Assembly (NCBI RefSeq): GCF_008710745.1
Contig: NZ_VYSA01000001.1
Coordinates: 248,001 to 312,000, forward strand
Direction: 5' to 3'
DNA: 64,000 bases
DNA from: Microbacterium rhizomatis
GTDB lineage: Bacteria > Actinomycetota > Actinomycetes > Actinomycetales > Microbacteriaceae
Below are positions 48,800 to 57,742 of the stretch, piece by piece. Every line of letters starts with the position of its first letter. Within the stretch, counting starts at the first letter, position 1. The notes under the pieces are model-generated. The model had not been told where the DNA came from. It searched no databases and worked only from the letters and a program-made list of their open reading frames with translations. Made by a program: the position numbers and the translations under genes.

Positions 48800-50257
48800 T
48801 CACGGAACCGCGGGCTGACTCTCGGCCTCGACCACAGCCTTGTCGGTGAAGGCCTCTTTGGGGACGAAGGCGAGCAGGACGGCGGCGGCCAGTGCCGTCA
48901 CACCGCAGACGATCCACACGGTGATGTAGCCCGAGAGCGACCCCGCGGTGCCTTCGGTGGCTCCGCCCGCGGCGTGATTGATGAGGGCGATGCCGAACAC
49001 GCACGAGGCGACCGCACCGCCGATCGTCTTGACCGAGTTGGTGAGGCCGGTCGCGACGCCCGTCTGCGTCGGGGGAGCAGCGGATGCCGCGGCCGCCGGC
49101 AGCGCAGCGACGAGCGCCCCTGACCCCAGGCCCACGATCACCATGTTGGTGATGAGCTGCAGGTAGGCGGCGTGGAAGGGCAGGAACAGGAGGAAGCCGA
49201 CCGCGACGAGGACGGACGCACCCATCAGCGTCACTCTGGGGGTGACGAGGCGCGCGATCGTCGGGAACAGCAGCGCACCGGCGATCATCGCGATCAAGTA
49301 GATGCCGATGATCAGCGAGGTCGCGAAGCCGGATGTTCCCAGGCCGTACCCGTACACCGCCGGATCGGTGCGGGCGAAGGTCGAGAGAGGAGCTTGCGCG
49401 CCGAGCACGCTCACGCCGAAGAGTCCGGCCGTGAGGAACACGGGACCGAGGGCGGGGGAGCGGAACATCCGCACGTCGATGAGCGGGTCGTCGTGCCGGA
49501 GCTCCCAGATGGCGAAGGGCCACACGAGCAGCACGCCGAGTCCCACGAGCGACCACGCGAGGACGTCGCCGACGCCGTTCAGTCGCAGGAAGCTCAGACC
49601 GCCGGTGAGTGAGATCAGCGCGAGCGAGATGATGACGAGTCCCACCGTGTCGAGGCGGCCGCCCGTGGGTTCGGGCGACTCTTTGACCCCGAACCAGATC
49701 ACGAAGAAGCACACCGTGACGGCGATCGCCGGGACGAGCAGGACGACGGTCAGCGGCAGCGCGTCCACCAGAGCGCCCCCCACGAGCGCCCCCGTGATCG
49801 CACCCAGCTCGAGGGCTGCCACGAGCAGGCCCGCGGCGCGCGCCGTGATGCCCGAACGTCCGCTCATCGAGCGCGACCGCGACCAGATCAGCGCGATCTC
49901 GAGGGGGAGCCATACGACGTAGAAGCCCTGCAGGGCCCAGGCCACGAGGAACACCGCGAAGACGTCCGTGAACGGCAGGACGAGCGAGGCGGCGGCGGTG
50001 ATGGCGGTCGAGATCAAGAGCATCCGCTTGTGGCCGACCATGTCGCCCAGCTTTGCGAATGCCGGCACCACGAGCGCCGACAGCATGAGCTGGGTGCCTT
50101 CGAGCCAGTTCACGTCAGCGTCGTGGATGCCGAGGTTGCGGGCGATGTTCGTCAGCATCGGGGTGTAGTACCCCTGGAGGATTCCGCTCGTGAACTCGAC
50201 GAAGGCGAGGAATCCCACGACGCTCGCCAGAGCGCCCAGAGTCTTGGCGCGCGTCAT
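48800..50257 (-). CDS. MFS drug-resistance-type transporter (DHA2-like)
   Basis: 485 residues and probably 14 transmembrane helices: LASVVGFLAFVEFTSGILQG at the start, and the family's PLEIALIWSRSRSM-containing loop. TNSVKTIGGAVASCVFGIAL is typical for late helices of this family. Convergent with smpB. Possible substrates are drugs or metabolites; unknown. Confidence 0.8.
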   Translation of the reverse strand: MTRAKTLGALASVVGFLAFVEFTSGILQGYYTPMLTNIARNLGIHDADVNWLEGTQLMLSALVVPAFAKLGDMVGHKRMLLISTAITAAASLVLPFTDVFAVFLVAWALQGFYVVWLPLEIALIWSRSRSMSGRSGITARAAGLLVAALELGAITGALVGGALVDALPLTVVLLVPAIAVTVCFFVIWFGVKESPEPTGGRLDTVGLVIISLALISLTGGLSFLRLNGVGDVLAWSLVGLGVLLVWPFAIWELRHDDPLIDVRMFRSPALGPVFLTAGLFGVSVLGAQAPLSTFARTDPAVYGYGLGTSGFATSLIIGIYLIAMIAGALLFPTIARLVTPRVTLMGASVLVAVGFLLFLPFHAAYLQLITNMVIVGLGSGALVAALPAAAASAAPPTQTGVATGLTNSVKTIGGAVASCVFGIALINHAAGGATEGTAGSLSGYITVWIVCGVTALAAAVLLAFVPKEAFTDKAVVEAESQPAVP

Positions 50258-50307
50258 CGTGCTCCTTCGTAGGCCGGGGAATCGGGTGCGATCACTGTAG
50301 CGCCCGG

Positions 50308-51648
50308 TCAGCGCAGGCGTTCGATCAGCGTCCGGTGGAACTTCTCGCCGCGCTCGAGGGCGATGATCTCGACGCTCTCATCGACGCCATGGATCGATGC
50401 GCGCTGCGCGTTGGACATCTCCAGGGGGGCGAACCGGTAGACCGCGGGCGAGAAGCGGTGAAAGTGGCGCGAGTCGGTGGCGGCCATCATCACGTAGGGA
50501 ACGGCGGGGATGCCGGGGTGCGAGGCAGCGAGGGCGTCGGCGAGCAGGGCGAACTGGGCGTTGTCGGTGGCGGACTCGGGAGATGGCTCGCTGGACTCTT
50601 CGACCCTGACGACGACGAGCGGATCACGAAGGCGGCGTCGGATCCGCCGCACAGTGCCTGCGACGGTTTCGCCGAGCGCGATCCGCAGGTTCACCGTGGC
50701 GGACGCCTGCGACGGCAGGACGTTCGCGGCCGTTCCGCCGGACTGCATCGTGGCCGCGACGGTCGTCCGCACCAGCGCGGCGGGCTCGCCGCCGAGGCGT
50801 GCGAAGACCTGCGCCGTGAGCGGCGGCACCGAGCCGAGCACGCGCAGGAGAAGCCGAGCGGGGCCCGAAGACTGTCCGGCGAACTGCGACAGCATCCGGG
50901 TGATGGCCTTCGGTGCCCTCGGGCGGAACGTGCGCGCGTCGAGGCGGTCGATCGCGCGCGCGATGCGGGCGACGGCGGTGAGCTGCGGGGGAGCGGAAGC
51001 GTGGCCGCCTTCGCCCCTCGCGGTGATCGTGACGGTCAGCACGCCCTTCTCGCCGACGCCGATCATGGCGGCACGCCCCGGTACGAACGGCAGCGGAGAG
51101 TCGACGACTGCACCTCCCTCGTCGACGACGAGCCAGGGCACGATGCCGCGTGAGCGGAAGGCGTCGGCGATCGCCTGCGCCGCAGCGCCGTAGGTCTCTT
51201 CGTTCCCGCCGAACGAGAGGTACACGTCTCGGGCGGGCGTGAAGCCGTCGGCGAGGAGGTTCTCGACCGCCTCGAGGATCACGATGAGGGGGCCTTTGTC
51301 ATCGAGGGCGCCCCGCCCGTAGACCGAGCCACCGGCGATCCGTCCCTCGAAAGGCGGATAGGTCCAGTCGTCGCTCTCGTCGACCGGCACCACGTCGTAG
51401 TGCGCCATCAGGACGAGTGGTCCATCGGATGCTGTTCCCTTGCCTTTCCACCGGAAGAGAAGTCCGAACTCGGTGTGGCGCTCGAGGACGAGGTGGGCGT
51501 GAGTGAGCGGATACAGCTCAGCCAGAAGGGCGACGAAATCGTCGAAGGGCGCGGACCCGCGCTTTTCCAGCTCGGCCGACACCGTCGGAAGCTGAATCAT
51601 GCGGGAGAGTCGCTCGGCGATCCCGAGGCGTATCGTCGCGGAGCTCAT
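50308..51648 (-). CDS. M20-family metallopeptidase (peptidase V/CPG2-like)
   Basis: 446 residues. Zinc ligands are in LMAHYDVVPVD (His), GRGALDDKG (bridging Asp), GGNEETYG (catalytic Glu and ligand), VVDEGGAV (Asp) and near the end SIHGVDE (His). The central dimerisation domain is present. It hydrolyses dipeptides or N-acylated amino acids in the cytosol. Downstream of the SIMPL gene on the same strand (29 bases between). Start ATG 51648. Confidence 0.88.
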   Translation of the reverse strand: MSSATIRLGIAERLSRMIQLPTVSAELEKRGSAPFDDFVALLAELYPLTHAHLVLERHTEFGLLFRWKGKGTASDGPLVLMAHYDVVPVDESDDWTYPPFEGRIAGGSVYGRGALDDKGPLIVILEAVENLLADGFTPARDVYLSFGGNEETYGAAAQAIADAFRSRGIVPWLVVDEGGAVVDSPLPFVPGRAAMIGVGEKGVLTVTITARGEGGHASAPPQLTAVARIARAIDRLDARTFRPRAPKAITRMLSQFAGQSSGPARLLLRVLGSVPPLTAQVFARLGGEPAALVRTTVAATMQSGGTAANVLPSQASATVNLRIALGETVAGTVRRIRRRLRDPLVVVRVEESSEPSPESATDNAQFALLADALAASHPGIPAVPYVMMAATDSRHFHRFSPAVYRFAPLEMSNAQRASIHGVDESVEIIALERGEKFHRTLIERLR

Positions 51649-51677
51649 CGAGCCAAGATATCCGGTCGCAGGCGGGC

Positions 51678-52349
51678 TCAGCGTGCCATGAAACGCGCCT
51701 CGACGGCGCCCGTGACGACGATGTCCTCTGGCTGGAACTGGACCGCGGGCCCCGAGTCCATCGCGCCCATCGCCATCGCCCGCATCATCTTCGGGGCGGG
51801 CGCTCCGCCGCTGTCGGGAGCGGCATGGGTCAGCAGCCCGAGATCGGCGATCTCGAGCGGAGTGATCGCGCTCAGCCCGATCGCTCCGGCGTATGCGGTG
51901 GCGCGATCCACCGCGACGCGGACGGCCTCGGTCGCGACGTCGGCTTCCGTCTTCTTCGCCGTCTCGGGAGTCAGTCGCCACGTCACCCCGTCGACCTGCA
52001 CGCCCTCGCGCTCGGCCACGTCGCTCACCCACCACGAGAGAGCGGCGAAGTCGCTGAACGTCGCCGTGATCTCGACGGATGCGTAGTGCACGAGGGCGAG
52101 CTGCTTGCCGTCGTTGTTCCATGGACGGTTCGCCCAGACCGTGGTTCGCTGGCTCGACCACTCGACGATCGAGCCCTGCTCCTCGCGTGCGCTCAGGTCG
52201 TCGCGAAGCGGGAACGCCAGTGCGGCGATGCGCTCGACCACCTTGCCCCGCTCGGGGCCCTCGGCCTTGACAGTGATACGGGCGACGCCCTCCTCCGGCG
52301 CGATGCGCGTCTCGTGTTCGCCGCGGACGGTGATGATGACTTCACTCAT
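51678..52349 (-). CDS. SIMPL-domain (DUF541) protein
   Basis: 223 residues. IITVRGEHETRIAPEEGVAR and the repeated pattern ITVKAEGPERGKVVE mark the SIMPL/DUF541 fold; the C-terminal residues DIVVTGAVEARFMA also fit. These proteins are periplasmic in Gram-negatives; here there is no signal peptide. The function is unknown. Confidence 0.8.
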   Translation of the reverse strand: MSEVIITVRGEHETRIAPEEGVARITVKAEGPERGKVVERIAALAFPLRDDLSAREEQGSIVEWSSQRTTVWANRPWNNDGKQLALVHYASVEITATFSDFAALSWWVSDVAEREGVQVDGVTWRLTPETAKKTEADVATEAVRVAVDRATAYAGAIGLSAITPLEIADLGLLTHAAPDSGGAPAPKMMRAMAMGAMDSGPAVQFQPEDIVVTGAVEARFMAR

Positions 52350-52473
52350 GGCACGACCCTACGCCGCGGCCCGGGGTCCTTCGAAGAAATCGCATCCACC
52401 TGCATCCGAATCGGCCGCTCCGGCGGAAGAACTCCATGACGGGCGGATCGGCCGCTCGCTGAAGGAGGAACTC

Positions 52474-53298
52474 GTGCGCAAGACACTCACTCTCGGCCTC
52501 GCGGCCGGCATCGTGGCGGCGATCGGTTTCGTCGCCCCCGCTCAGGCCATCTCGTCGACCAGTGCGGACCTCTCCGTTCTCCACGCCATCCCAGGACTGA
52601 CGGTCGACGTCTACGTCGATGGTGCGCTCACTCTCGACAACTTCACTCCGGGCACCCTCGCGGGGCCGCTCGATGTTCCCGCGGGTGACCACGTCGTCGC
52701 CATCACGGCAGCGGATGCGGCAGACGCGAGCGCTCCCGTGCTCGGACCGATCACCCTCAGCCTCGCGGCGGGGTCGAGCTACACAGCGGTGGCTCACCTG
52801 GATGCGAGCGGCAACCCCACGGTGACCAACTTCACCAACGACATCAGCGCCACCCCTGCAGGTCAGGGTCGCCTGACGGTGCGGCATGTCGCGGCGGCTC
52901 CGGCCGTCGACATCCTGGCCGGCGGCGCCGCCGTCGTCTCAGGGCTGACCAACCCGAACGAGGCGAGCCTCGTGCTCCCCGCCTCGACCGTCTCGGCCGC
53001 TGTCGCCCTGGCAGGCACGACCGCTCCGGTGATCGGACCCGCGGATGTGGTCATCAAGGACGGCACTCTCACGATCGTGTACGCGTGGGGAAGCGCCGAA
53101 GACGGAAACCTCGCGCTCGCCACGCAGGAGATCACCGTCGCCCACACCAACCCGGGCGGCGTCAATTCGGGAACCGCGGGCTACGCAGCTCAGCGCGATG
53201 AGATGGTTCGGGCGATCTGGATCGGCGGAGCCGCCGTGGCGCTCGCTGCCCTCGTCGCAGCCGTCGTGATCGTCCGCCGCCGCCGCATCGAATCCTGA
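52474..53298 (+). CDS. Surface DUF4397 protein
   Basis: 274 residues: signal peptide (KTLTLGLAAGIVAAIGFVAP, cleavage near AQA), two DUF4397 repeats (LSVLHAIPGLTVDVYVDGAL and RLTVRHVAAAPAVDILAGGA), a Pro/Gly linker, then a transmembrane helix (IWIGGAAVALAALVAAVVIV) and RRRR tail. No LPXTG-type sorting motif is seen. GAAGGAGG ribosome-binding site. It is the likely structural output of the sortase-sigma module that follows. Confidence 0.85.
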   Translation: MRKTLTLGLAAGIVAAIGFVAPAQAISSTSADLSVLHAIPGLTVDVYVDGALTLDNFTPGTLAGPLDVPAGDHVVAITAADAADASAPVLGPITLSLAAGSSYTAVAHLDASGNPTVTNFTNDISATPAGQGRLTVRHVAAAPAVDILAGGAAVVSGLTNPNEASLVLPASTVSAAVALAGTTAPVIGPADVVIKDGTLTIVYAWGSAEDGNLALATQEITVAHTNPGGVNSGTAGYAAQRDEMVRAIWIGGAAVALAALVAAVVIVRRRRIES

Positions 53299-53386
53299 CC
53301 CCCGACCGCGGGCAGCGCGACCCCCCCAGACGCTTCGCGTGTTCGCTGCCCGCGGTCGGTTCTCCCCGAGGAAGTTCCCTACGCCG

Positions 53387-54022
53387 ATGAGAAGAAGTCA
53401 GGCCTCCCTGATCGCGATCGCCCTGACAGCTGTTGTGCTGTCGGGGTGCTCGTCGCCCGCGCCGGCCGCCGCGCCGCCCATCGTCAGCGAGTCGGCGACG
53501 ACTCCGCCCCCTCGACAGACGGCACCGGCAGATATCCCGAGGTCGGCGGCGACGCTCGCGCCCCCGACGCAGGGCGATCCTCCCGTCGGCGTCGCGATCT
53601 CCGCGATCGGGATCGACGTGCCCGTGATTCCGGTCGGGGTCGAGAGTGACGGCTTCATGGAGCTCCCCCCGGATCCGGCGATCGCGGGCTGGTACCGCTA
53701 CGGCCCCGACCCGTCGACCGGGCAAGGCAATACCGTCATCGCCGCGCACATCGACTCGCCGGACTATCCCATCGGCCCCTTCGCCTCGCTCCGTGACGTG
53801 CCCGCCGGCTCCGAGGTCGTCGTCGCGACGACGGGCGGGGGGATGCTCCGCTACGCCGTCGAGAGCATCACCTACTATCCGAAGGCCGAGCTGCCCACCG
53901 CCGCGCTGTTCGAACGGACGGGTCCTCCCGCGCTGGTCCTCATCACGTGCGGGGGAGAGTTCGACTCCTCGACCGGTCACTACCGGGATAACGTGGTCAT
54001 GATCGCGAAGCCCGTCGCATGA
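53387..54022 (+). CDS. Class F sortase, lipoprotein
   Basis: 211 residues. The lipoprotein signal (ALTAVVLSGC) with Cys gives membrane anchoring. Sortase catalytic residues appear as His in IAAHIDS, Cys in LITCGGEF and Arg in HYRDN. The domain is compact, as in class F. It may act on a surface substrate, but the neighbouring DUF4397 protein has no sorting motif. The sigma gene follows after 13 bases. Confidence 0.85.
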   Translation: MRRSQASLIAIALTAVVLSGCSSPAPAAAPPIVSESATTPPPRQTAPADIPRSAATLAPPTQGDPPVGVAISAIGIDVPVIPVGVESDGFMELPPDPAIAGWYRYGPDPSTGQGNTVIAAHIDSPDYPIGPFASLRDVPAGSEVVVATTGGGMLRYAVESITYYPKAELPTAALFERTGPPALVLITCGGEFDSSTGHYRDNVVMIAKPVA

Positions 54023-54035
54023 TCGGTCCGCGCAC

Positions 54036-54623
54036 ATGATCGAGGAAGACGCCGTGGATGCCGCATCCCCTCCCCACCGCGAGGCAGCACTCAGCATGCG
54101 CTTCGCCGCCGGAGACGAGCGCGCACTGGAAGAGGTCTACCGACGCTGGTCGCCGGTGGTCTACACGCTGGCCCTGCGATCGCTGGGTGACCGCAGCGAC
54201 GCGGAGGATGTCACGCAACGCACGTTCGTCTCGGCGTGGACATCGCGCGGGTCGTACGATCCTGACAAGGGTCGCTTGTCGACGTGGCTGGTCGTGATCG
54301 CCAAACGCCGCATCGCCGATACGCATGAGACACGCACGCGCATCCGGATGCTGCAGGACCAGCTGCAGCGGACGGTCAGCCCGGAAGAGCTCGTCGTTGC
54401 TCCGACCGCAGACCTCGGCGACACGATCCTGGTGGCCAGCGAGCTGGAGCGACTGGAACCCGATGCCCGCACGGTGATACGCATGGCGTTCTTCGATGAC
54501 CTGTCGCATCAGGAGATCGCGACGCGATTGGGAATGCCACTGGGAACGGTCAAGAGCCATATCCGACGAAGTCTTTCCCGCTTGCGAACCAGATTGGAGG
54601 TGACCCATGCCGCGCCCCGATGA
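54036..54623 (+). CDS. ECF sigma factor, SigK-like
   Basis: 195 residues. Region 2 spans DERALEEVYRRWSPVVYTLA and SDAEDVTQRTFVSAW, region 4 is FFDDLSHQEIATRLGMPLGT then VKSHIRRSLSRLR. It belongs to the SigK/SigL-type ECF sigma factors. It overlaps the anti-sigma gene by 17 bases, the usual arrangement. Likely controls itself and the surface genes upstream (inference). Confidence 0.88.
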   Translation: MIEEDAVDAASPPHREAALSMRFAAGDERALEEVYRRWSPVVYTLALRSLGDRSDAEDVTQRTFVSAWTSRGSYDPDKGRLSTWLVVIAKRRIADTHETRTRIRMLQDQLQRTVSPEELVVAPTADLGDTILVASELERLEPDARTVIRMAFFDDLSHQEIATRLGMPLGTVKSHIRRSLSRLRTRLEVTHAAPR

Positions 54624-55350
54624 TCACCTCGACCCGGACCAGCTCGCGCTTCTGGCGATGGGCGAGCCGGTCGCGTCCCGCGCCGACTCTGCACACCTCG
54701 TCGAATGCGCCACGTGCGCCGAAGAGCTCCAGGAACTGACGCGCGCCGTTCAGGTCGGTCGCGCGACGATCGACGTCGGCGAGATCGAGACGCCGGACCC
54801 CGTGGTGTGGACGCGGATCGCGCAGGAGCTGCACCTCAGTGCGCCCTCCGATGAAGGCGCCGACGAGAAGGTCGCGGCGGGGGCCGTCCGTCGATCCCGA
54901 GCGTCGCGACTACGCACGTTCTGGTCGCTCGCTGCTGCGATCGCGCTGCTCGCAGGGATCGGCCTCGGCGGGTGGGCGCTCGGTCAGCGCTCGGCGCTCG
55001 TCCCGGTCGCGGAGGCCGCGCTCGCGCCATTTCCCGATCATCCCGGTGCCGAAGGTTCTGCTCTCGTCGAGCAGAAGCGCGACGGCGAGCAGGTCGTGCG
55101 AGTGACGCTGGAAGCATCGCAGACGCCCGACACCTACCGGGAAGTGTGGTTGATTACGGCCGATGCGTCGGCGCTCATCAGCCTCGGGGTCTTGGACGGC
55201 ACGGAAGGCACATTCCCGATCCCCGCGGGCGTCAACCTGAAGGACTACGTGCTGGTCGACATCTCGCAGGAGAAGATCGACGGAAATCCGAGCCACTCCG
55301 GCGACTCGATCGTTCGTGGTGAGCTCAGGTTCGACGGCCGCGTCGTCTGA
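54607..55350 (+). CDS. RskA-like anti-sigma factor
   Basis: 247 residues. The N-terminal zinc-type motif HLVECATC (H-x3-C-x2-C), one transmembrane helix (SLAAAIALLAGIGLGGWALG, about residues 100-120) and the extracytoplasmic RskA/DUF domain with TYREVWLITADASALISLGV. It holds the sigma factor at the membrane until a signal triggers its loss. Confidence 0.88.
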   Translation: MPRPDDHLDPDQLALLAMGEPVASRADSAHLVECATCAEELQELTRAVQVGRATIDVGEIETPDPVVWTRIAQELHLSAPSDEGADEKVAAGAVRRSRASRLRTFWSLAAAIALLAGIGLGGWALGQRSALVPVAEAALAPFPDHPGAEGSALVEQKRDGEQVVRVTLEASQTPDTYREVWLITADASALISLGVLDGTEGTFPIPAGVNLKDYVLVDISQEKIDGNPSHSGDSIVRGELRFDGRVV

Positions 55351-55471
55351 CGGAGCGCGCGGGGGAATGGGCGGGATGCGGCATCCGTTGTAGACTGGGA
55401 TGCTCGCCACCTCGGTGGCGGGTGTGACAAGTCAACAGCGTGACAGCGGCCGCCTTCGAAAGAAGGATCAC

Positions 55472-55837
55472 GGGGATGATCGGTTTCGACATCGTCTTAT
55501 GATCTGCGAGAAGCGGGCCGAGGATGCAGGGTTATCTCGTAAACGACCTCTGCAAAAATATAATTGCCGATGCAAATCGCAATGAGTTCGCCCTCGCTGC
55601 TTAAGCGAGCCTGAACTCCGTAAGACCGTAGGCGTTCCCGCTACGGACCCTTGCGTCATCTAGGGGACTTGCTGCGTGACGGCGTCTGGACGTCGCGTGG
55701 GACTCTTCCCAGGCTGGGCTCGTCGACTTAGGTGTCTGTGACAAATGTCGGAGCCGAGCAGAACGCCTTCACAGACTGCGCCCGGAGAATGCGCAGAGAC
55801 TCAGCGATGGACGGGGGTTCGATTCCCCCCATCTCCA
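55472..55837 (+). ncRNA. ssrA: tmRNA
   Basis: 5' GGGGATG pairs with 3' CATCTCC (acceptor stem), followed by discriminator A. The T-arm GGGGGTTCGATTCCCCC is seen at the 3' end and the 5' GGTTTCGAC block matches tmRNA. The tag frame (55566-55604) reads ADANRNEFALAA followed by TAA. The CCA end is not encoded. SmpB is encoded at 48315. The 3' end has served as an integration site. Confidence 0.93.
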
Positions 55838-55846
55838 CGAACCGCT
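55820..55846 (+). repeat. Direct repeat at the ssrA 3' end (attachment scar, left)
   Basis: The 27 bases match 56227-56253 at 25 of 27 positions (differences at 55828 C/T and 55831 A/G). They cover the end of the T arm and acceptor stem of ssrA and nine or so bases beyond. Confidence 0.8.
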
Positions 55847-55847
55847 G

Positions 55848-56204
55848 TCACGGAAGAGGGCCAGAGATCCGCGGAATCACGCGGGTCTCTGGCCCTTTTC
55901 GTTTGATCGTGTGCGGTGCCGTTTCGCGATTTGCCCACACTCTTCGGGCTTGCCCACATTCATACCTGAACGATCCGCGCGACGTCAGCGGTGAGAGCGC
56001 CCTGGTTGAGGCGAGCGCGACGTCGGCGAGGTCGTCCTCGAAGAGATCGGCGTAGGTGTCGAGGGTCATGGCCGCCGACTTGCGGCCGAGCATGCGCTGC
56101 ACCGCCTTCACGTTCGCACCGGACGAGATCGCGAGGCTCGCTGCTGTGTGGCGGAGGTCGTGCGGCGTGAGTCGCTCGACACCGGACTGCTCGGGCGCGG
56201 CGGC
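55848..56204 (-). pseudogene. Tyrosine recombinase, C-terminal remnant
   Basis: Minus-strand sequence reads RLTPHDLRHTAASLAISSGA then NVKAVQRMLGRKSAAMTLDT and YADLF: the Arg, His and Tyr core of a tyrosine integrase. The H of the usual GH is Arg and the rest of the gene is missing. The remnant lies between two ssrA-derived repeats, so it is what is left of an element once integrated at ssrA. Confidence 0.85.
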
Positions 56205-56226
56205 GAACGACGACGTTGTGCCGATG

Positions 56227-56253
56227 CGATTCCCTCCGTCTCCACGAACCGCT
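56227..56253 (+). repeat. Direct repeat matching ssrA 3' end (attachment scar, right)
   Basis: 25/27 match with 55820-55846, 380 bases downstream of it. Together they bracket the integrase remnant, as attL and attR of a decayed element would. Confidence 0.8.
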
Positions 56254-56350
56254 CCTCTTTCGACGCGATGCAGGCTCTTTCGATGCGGTGCTGGCGGGCA
56301 TCATTCGACGATTCCCCTCCGACGGCTGCCGTCACGCGGTAACGTGCCCC

Positions 56351-57742
56351 ATGAGCAACGAGGAGCGACGGTCATCCGCGCACGAAGTCGGCCGAACGGT
56401 GCGCAAGCGTATCCCTCGGCGCGGCCTGGCCGAGCTCGTCCTCCCCGTCGACCGGAACCCGCTCGCCATCCTCGACGAACAGCACGCATCGAGATTGAAG
56501 GATCTTGTGCCGGTGCGGGTGGGACGGATGCTGCAATCCCCGTTCTCGTTCTACCGTGGGACGGCCGCGGTGATGGCCGCCGATCTACGCGATGCACCCA
56601 CCACCGACCTCGAAGTGGTCTCCTGCGGCGACGCCCACATATCGAACTTCGGGTTCTTCGCATCACCCGAACGCGCCCTCGTGTTCGACCTCAACGACTT
56701 CGACGAGGGCGGCGTGGCGCCCTGGGAGTGGGACGTGCGCCGGCTCACCGCGAGCGTGCACATCAGCGGGCGCGACATCGGCCTGGGTGAGGACGCATGC
56801 CGCGACGCAGTCTTCGCCGCGGCCGATGCCTACCGCGAGATGCTGCGGGGGTACTGCCGCCTCTCCACGCGGGAGCGCTACTACACGCGGGTCGACACCT
56901 CCACGGTCGCTCGCCGCCTCGGGGAGAAAGGCGCCAGAACGGTCCGCAAAGCGGCGAAGAAGGCTCGCGCACGCACGTCCGAGCGTCTCCTGCAGCGCCT
57001 GACGACGTTCTCGGTGGACGGGGGCATCCGCATCGTGGACCAGCCTCCCATCCTGCGCCACGTCGACCACGCGACCCTCGGCGAGGTCACCGACCTGTTC
57101 ATCCAGTACCGTGCGACCCTGCGCGAAGACATCGCGTTCCTGCTGGAGCAGTACCGCGTCGTCGATTTCGCGTTGCGGGCCGTCGGTGTCGGCAGTGTCG
57201 GCACCCGCTGTTACCTGCTCGCCGTCGAGGGTCCGACCGGCGACATGCTGTTCCTGCAGGTGAAGGAGGCCCCGCCGTCCGTCTTGACGACGTACGGCGG
57301 CCGGCGGTCGATCATTCCCGGCCGCCATGGCGAGAGCGACTTCATCGAGGGTCATCGCGTGGTCGCCGCCCAGCGGATCCTTCAGGCGAACTCCGACCTT
57401 TTCGTCGGATGGATGCGGGGCTGGGCCGGGGACTCGGCGGATCGTCACCGCGTGGACTACTACTGGCGGCAGTTCCGCGACATGAAGGGATCGATCGAAC
57501 TGACGGAGCTCGACGCCGACCAGTTCAGCTCGTACGGGGCGCTCTGCGCCTCGCTCCTGGCCCGGGCGCACGGGCAGTCTCCCGCGTCGGCCGCGATCGT
57601 CAGCTACCTCGGGCGATCCGCGGAATTCGCGGAGGCGACGACGGCATGGTCGGCCGCCTACGCCGATGTGGCCGAGGCCGACTTCGAGCTGCTGCGGCGA
57701 GCCGTCGCATCCGGACGCCTCCCGGCAGAGACGGGTGTCTAA
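56351..57742 (+). CDS. DUF2252 protein
   Basis: 463 residues. Conserved parts: PSPFSFYRG-like LQSPFSFYRGTAAVMAADL, SCGDAHISNFGFFASPERAL, FDLNDFDEGGVAPWEWDVRR and later GVGSVGTRCYLLAVEG with VKEAPPSVL. These fit the DUF2252 family, which resembles protein-kinase/phosphotransferase folds (GDxHxxNfG). The biological substrate is unknown. ATG 56351 was chosen because the upstream part overlaps the decayed element. Convergent with the AraC gene (four-base overlap). Confidence 0.85.
   Translation: MSNEERRSSAHEVGRTVRKRIPRRGLAELVLPVDRNPLAILDEQHASRLKDLVPVRVGRMLQSPFSFYRGTAAVMAADLRDAPTTDLEVVSCGDAHISNFGFFASPERALVFDLNDFDEGGVAPWEWDVRRLTASVHISGRDIGLGEDACRDAVFAAADAYREMLRGYCRLSTRERYYTRVDTSTVARRLGEKGARTVRKAAKKARARTSERLLQRLTTFSVDGGIRIVDQPPILRHVDHATLGEVTDLFIQYRATLREDIAFLLEQYRVVDFALRAVGVGSVGTRCYLLAVEGPTGDMLFLQVKEAPPSVLTTYGGRRSIIPGRHGESDFIEGHRVVAAQRILQANSDLFVGWMRGWAGDSADRHRVDYYWRQFRDMKGSIELTELDADQFSSYGALCASLLARAHGQSPASAAIVSYLGRSAEFAEATTAWSAAYADVAEADFELLRRAVASGRLPAETGV

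Noticed and set aside
55810..55840. Separate tRNA gene near 55,800
   Set aside because: The T-arm and acceptor stem belong to the tmRNA, whose 5' partner is at 55472.
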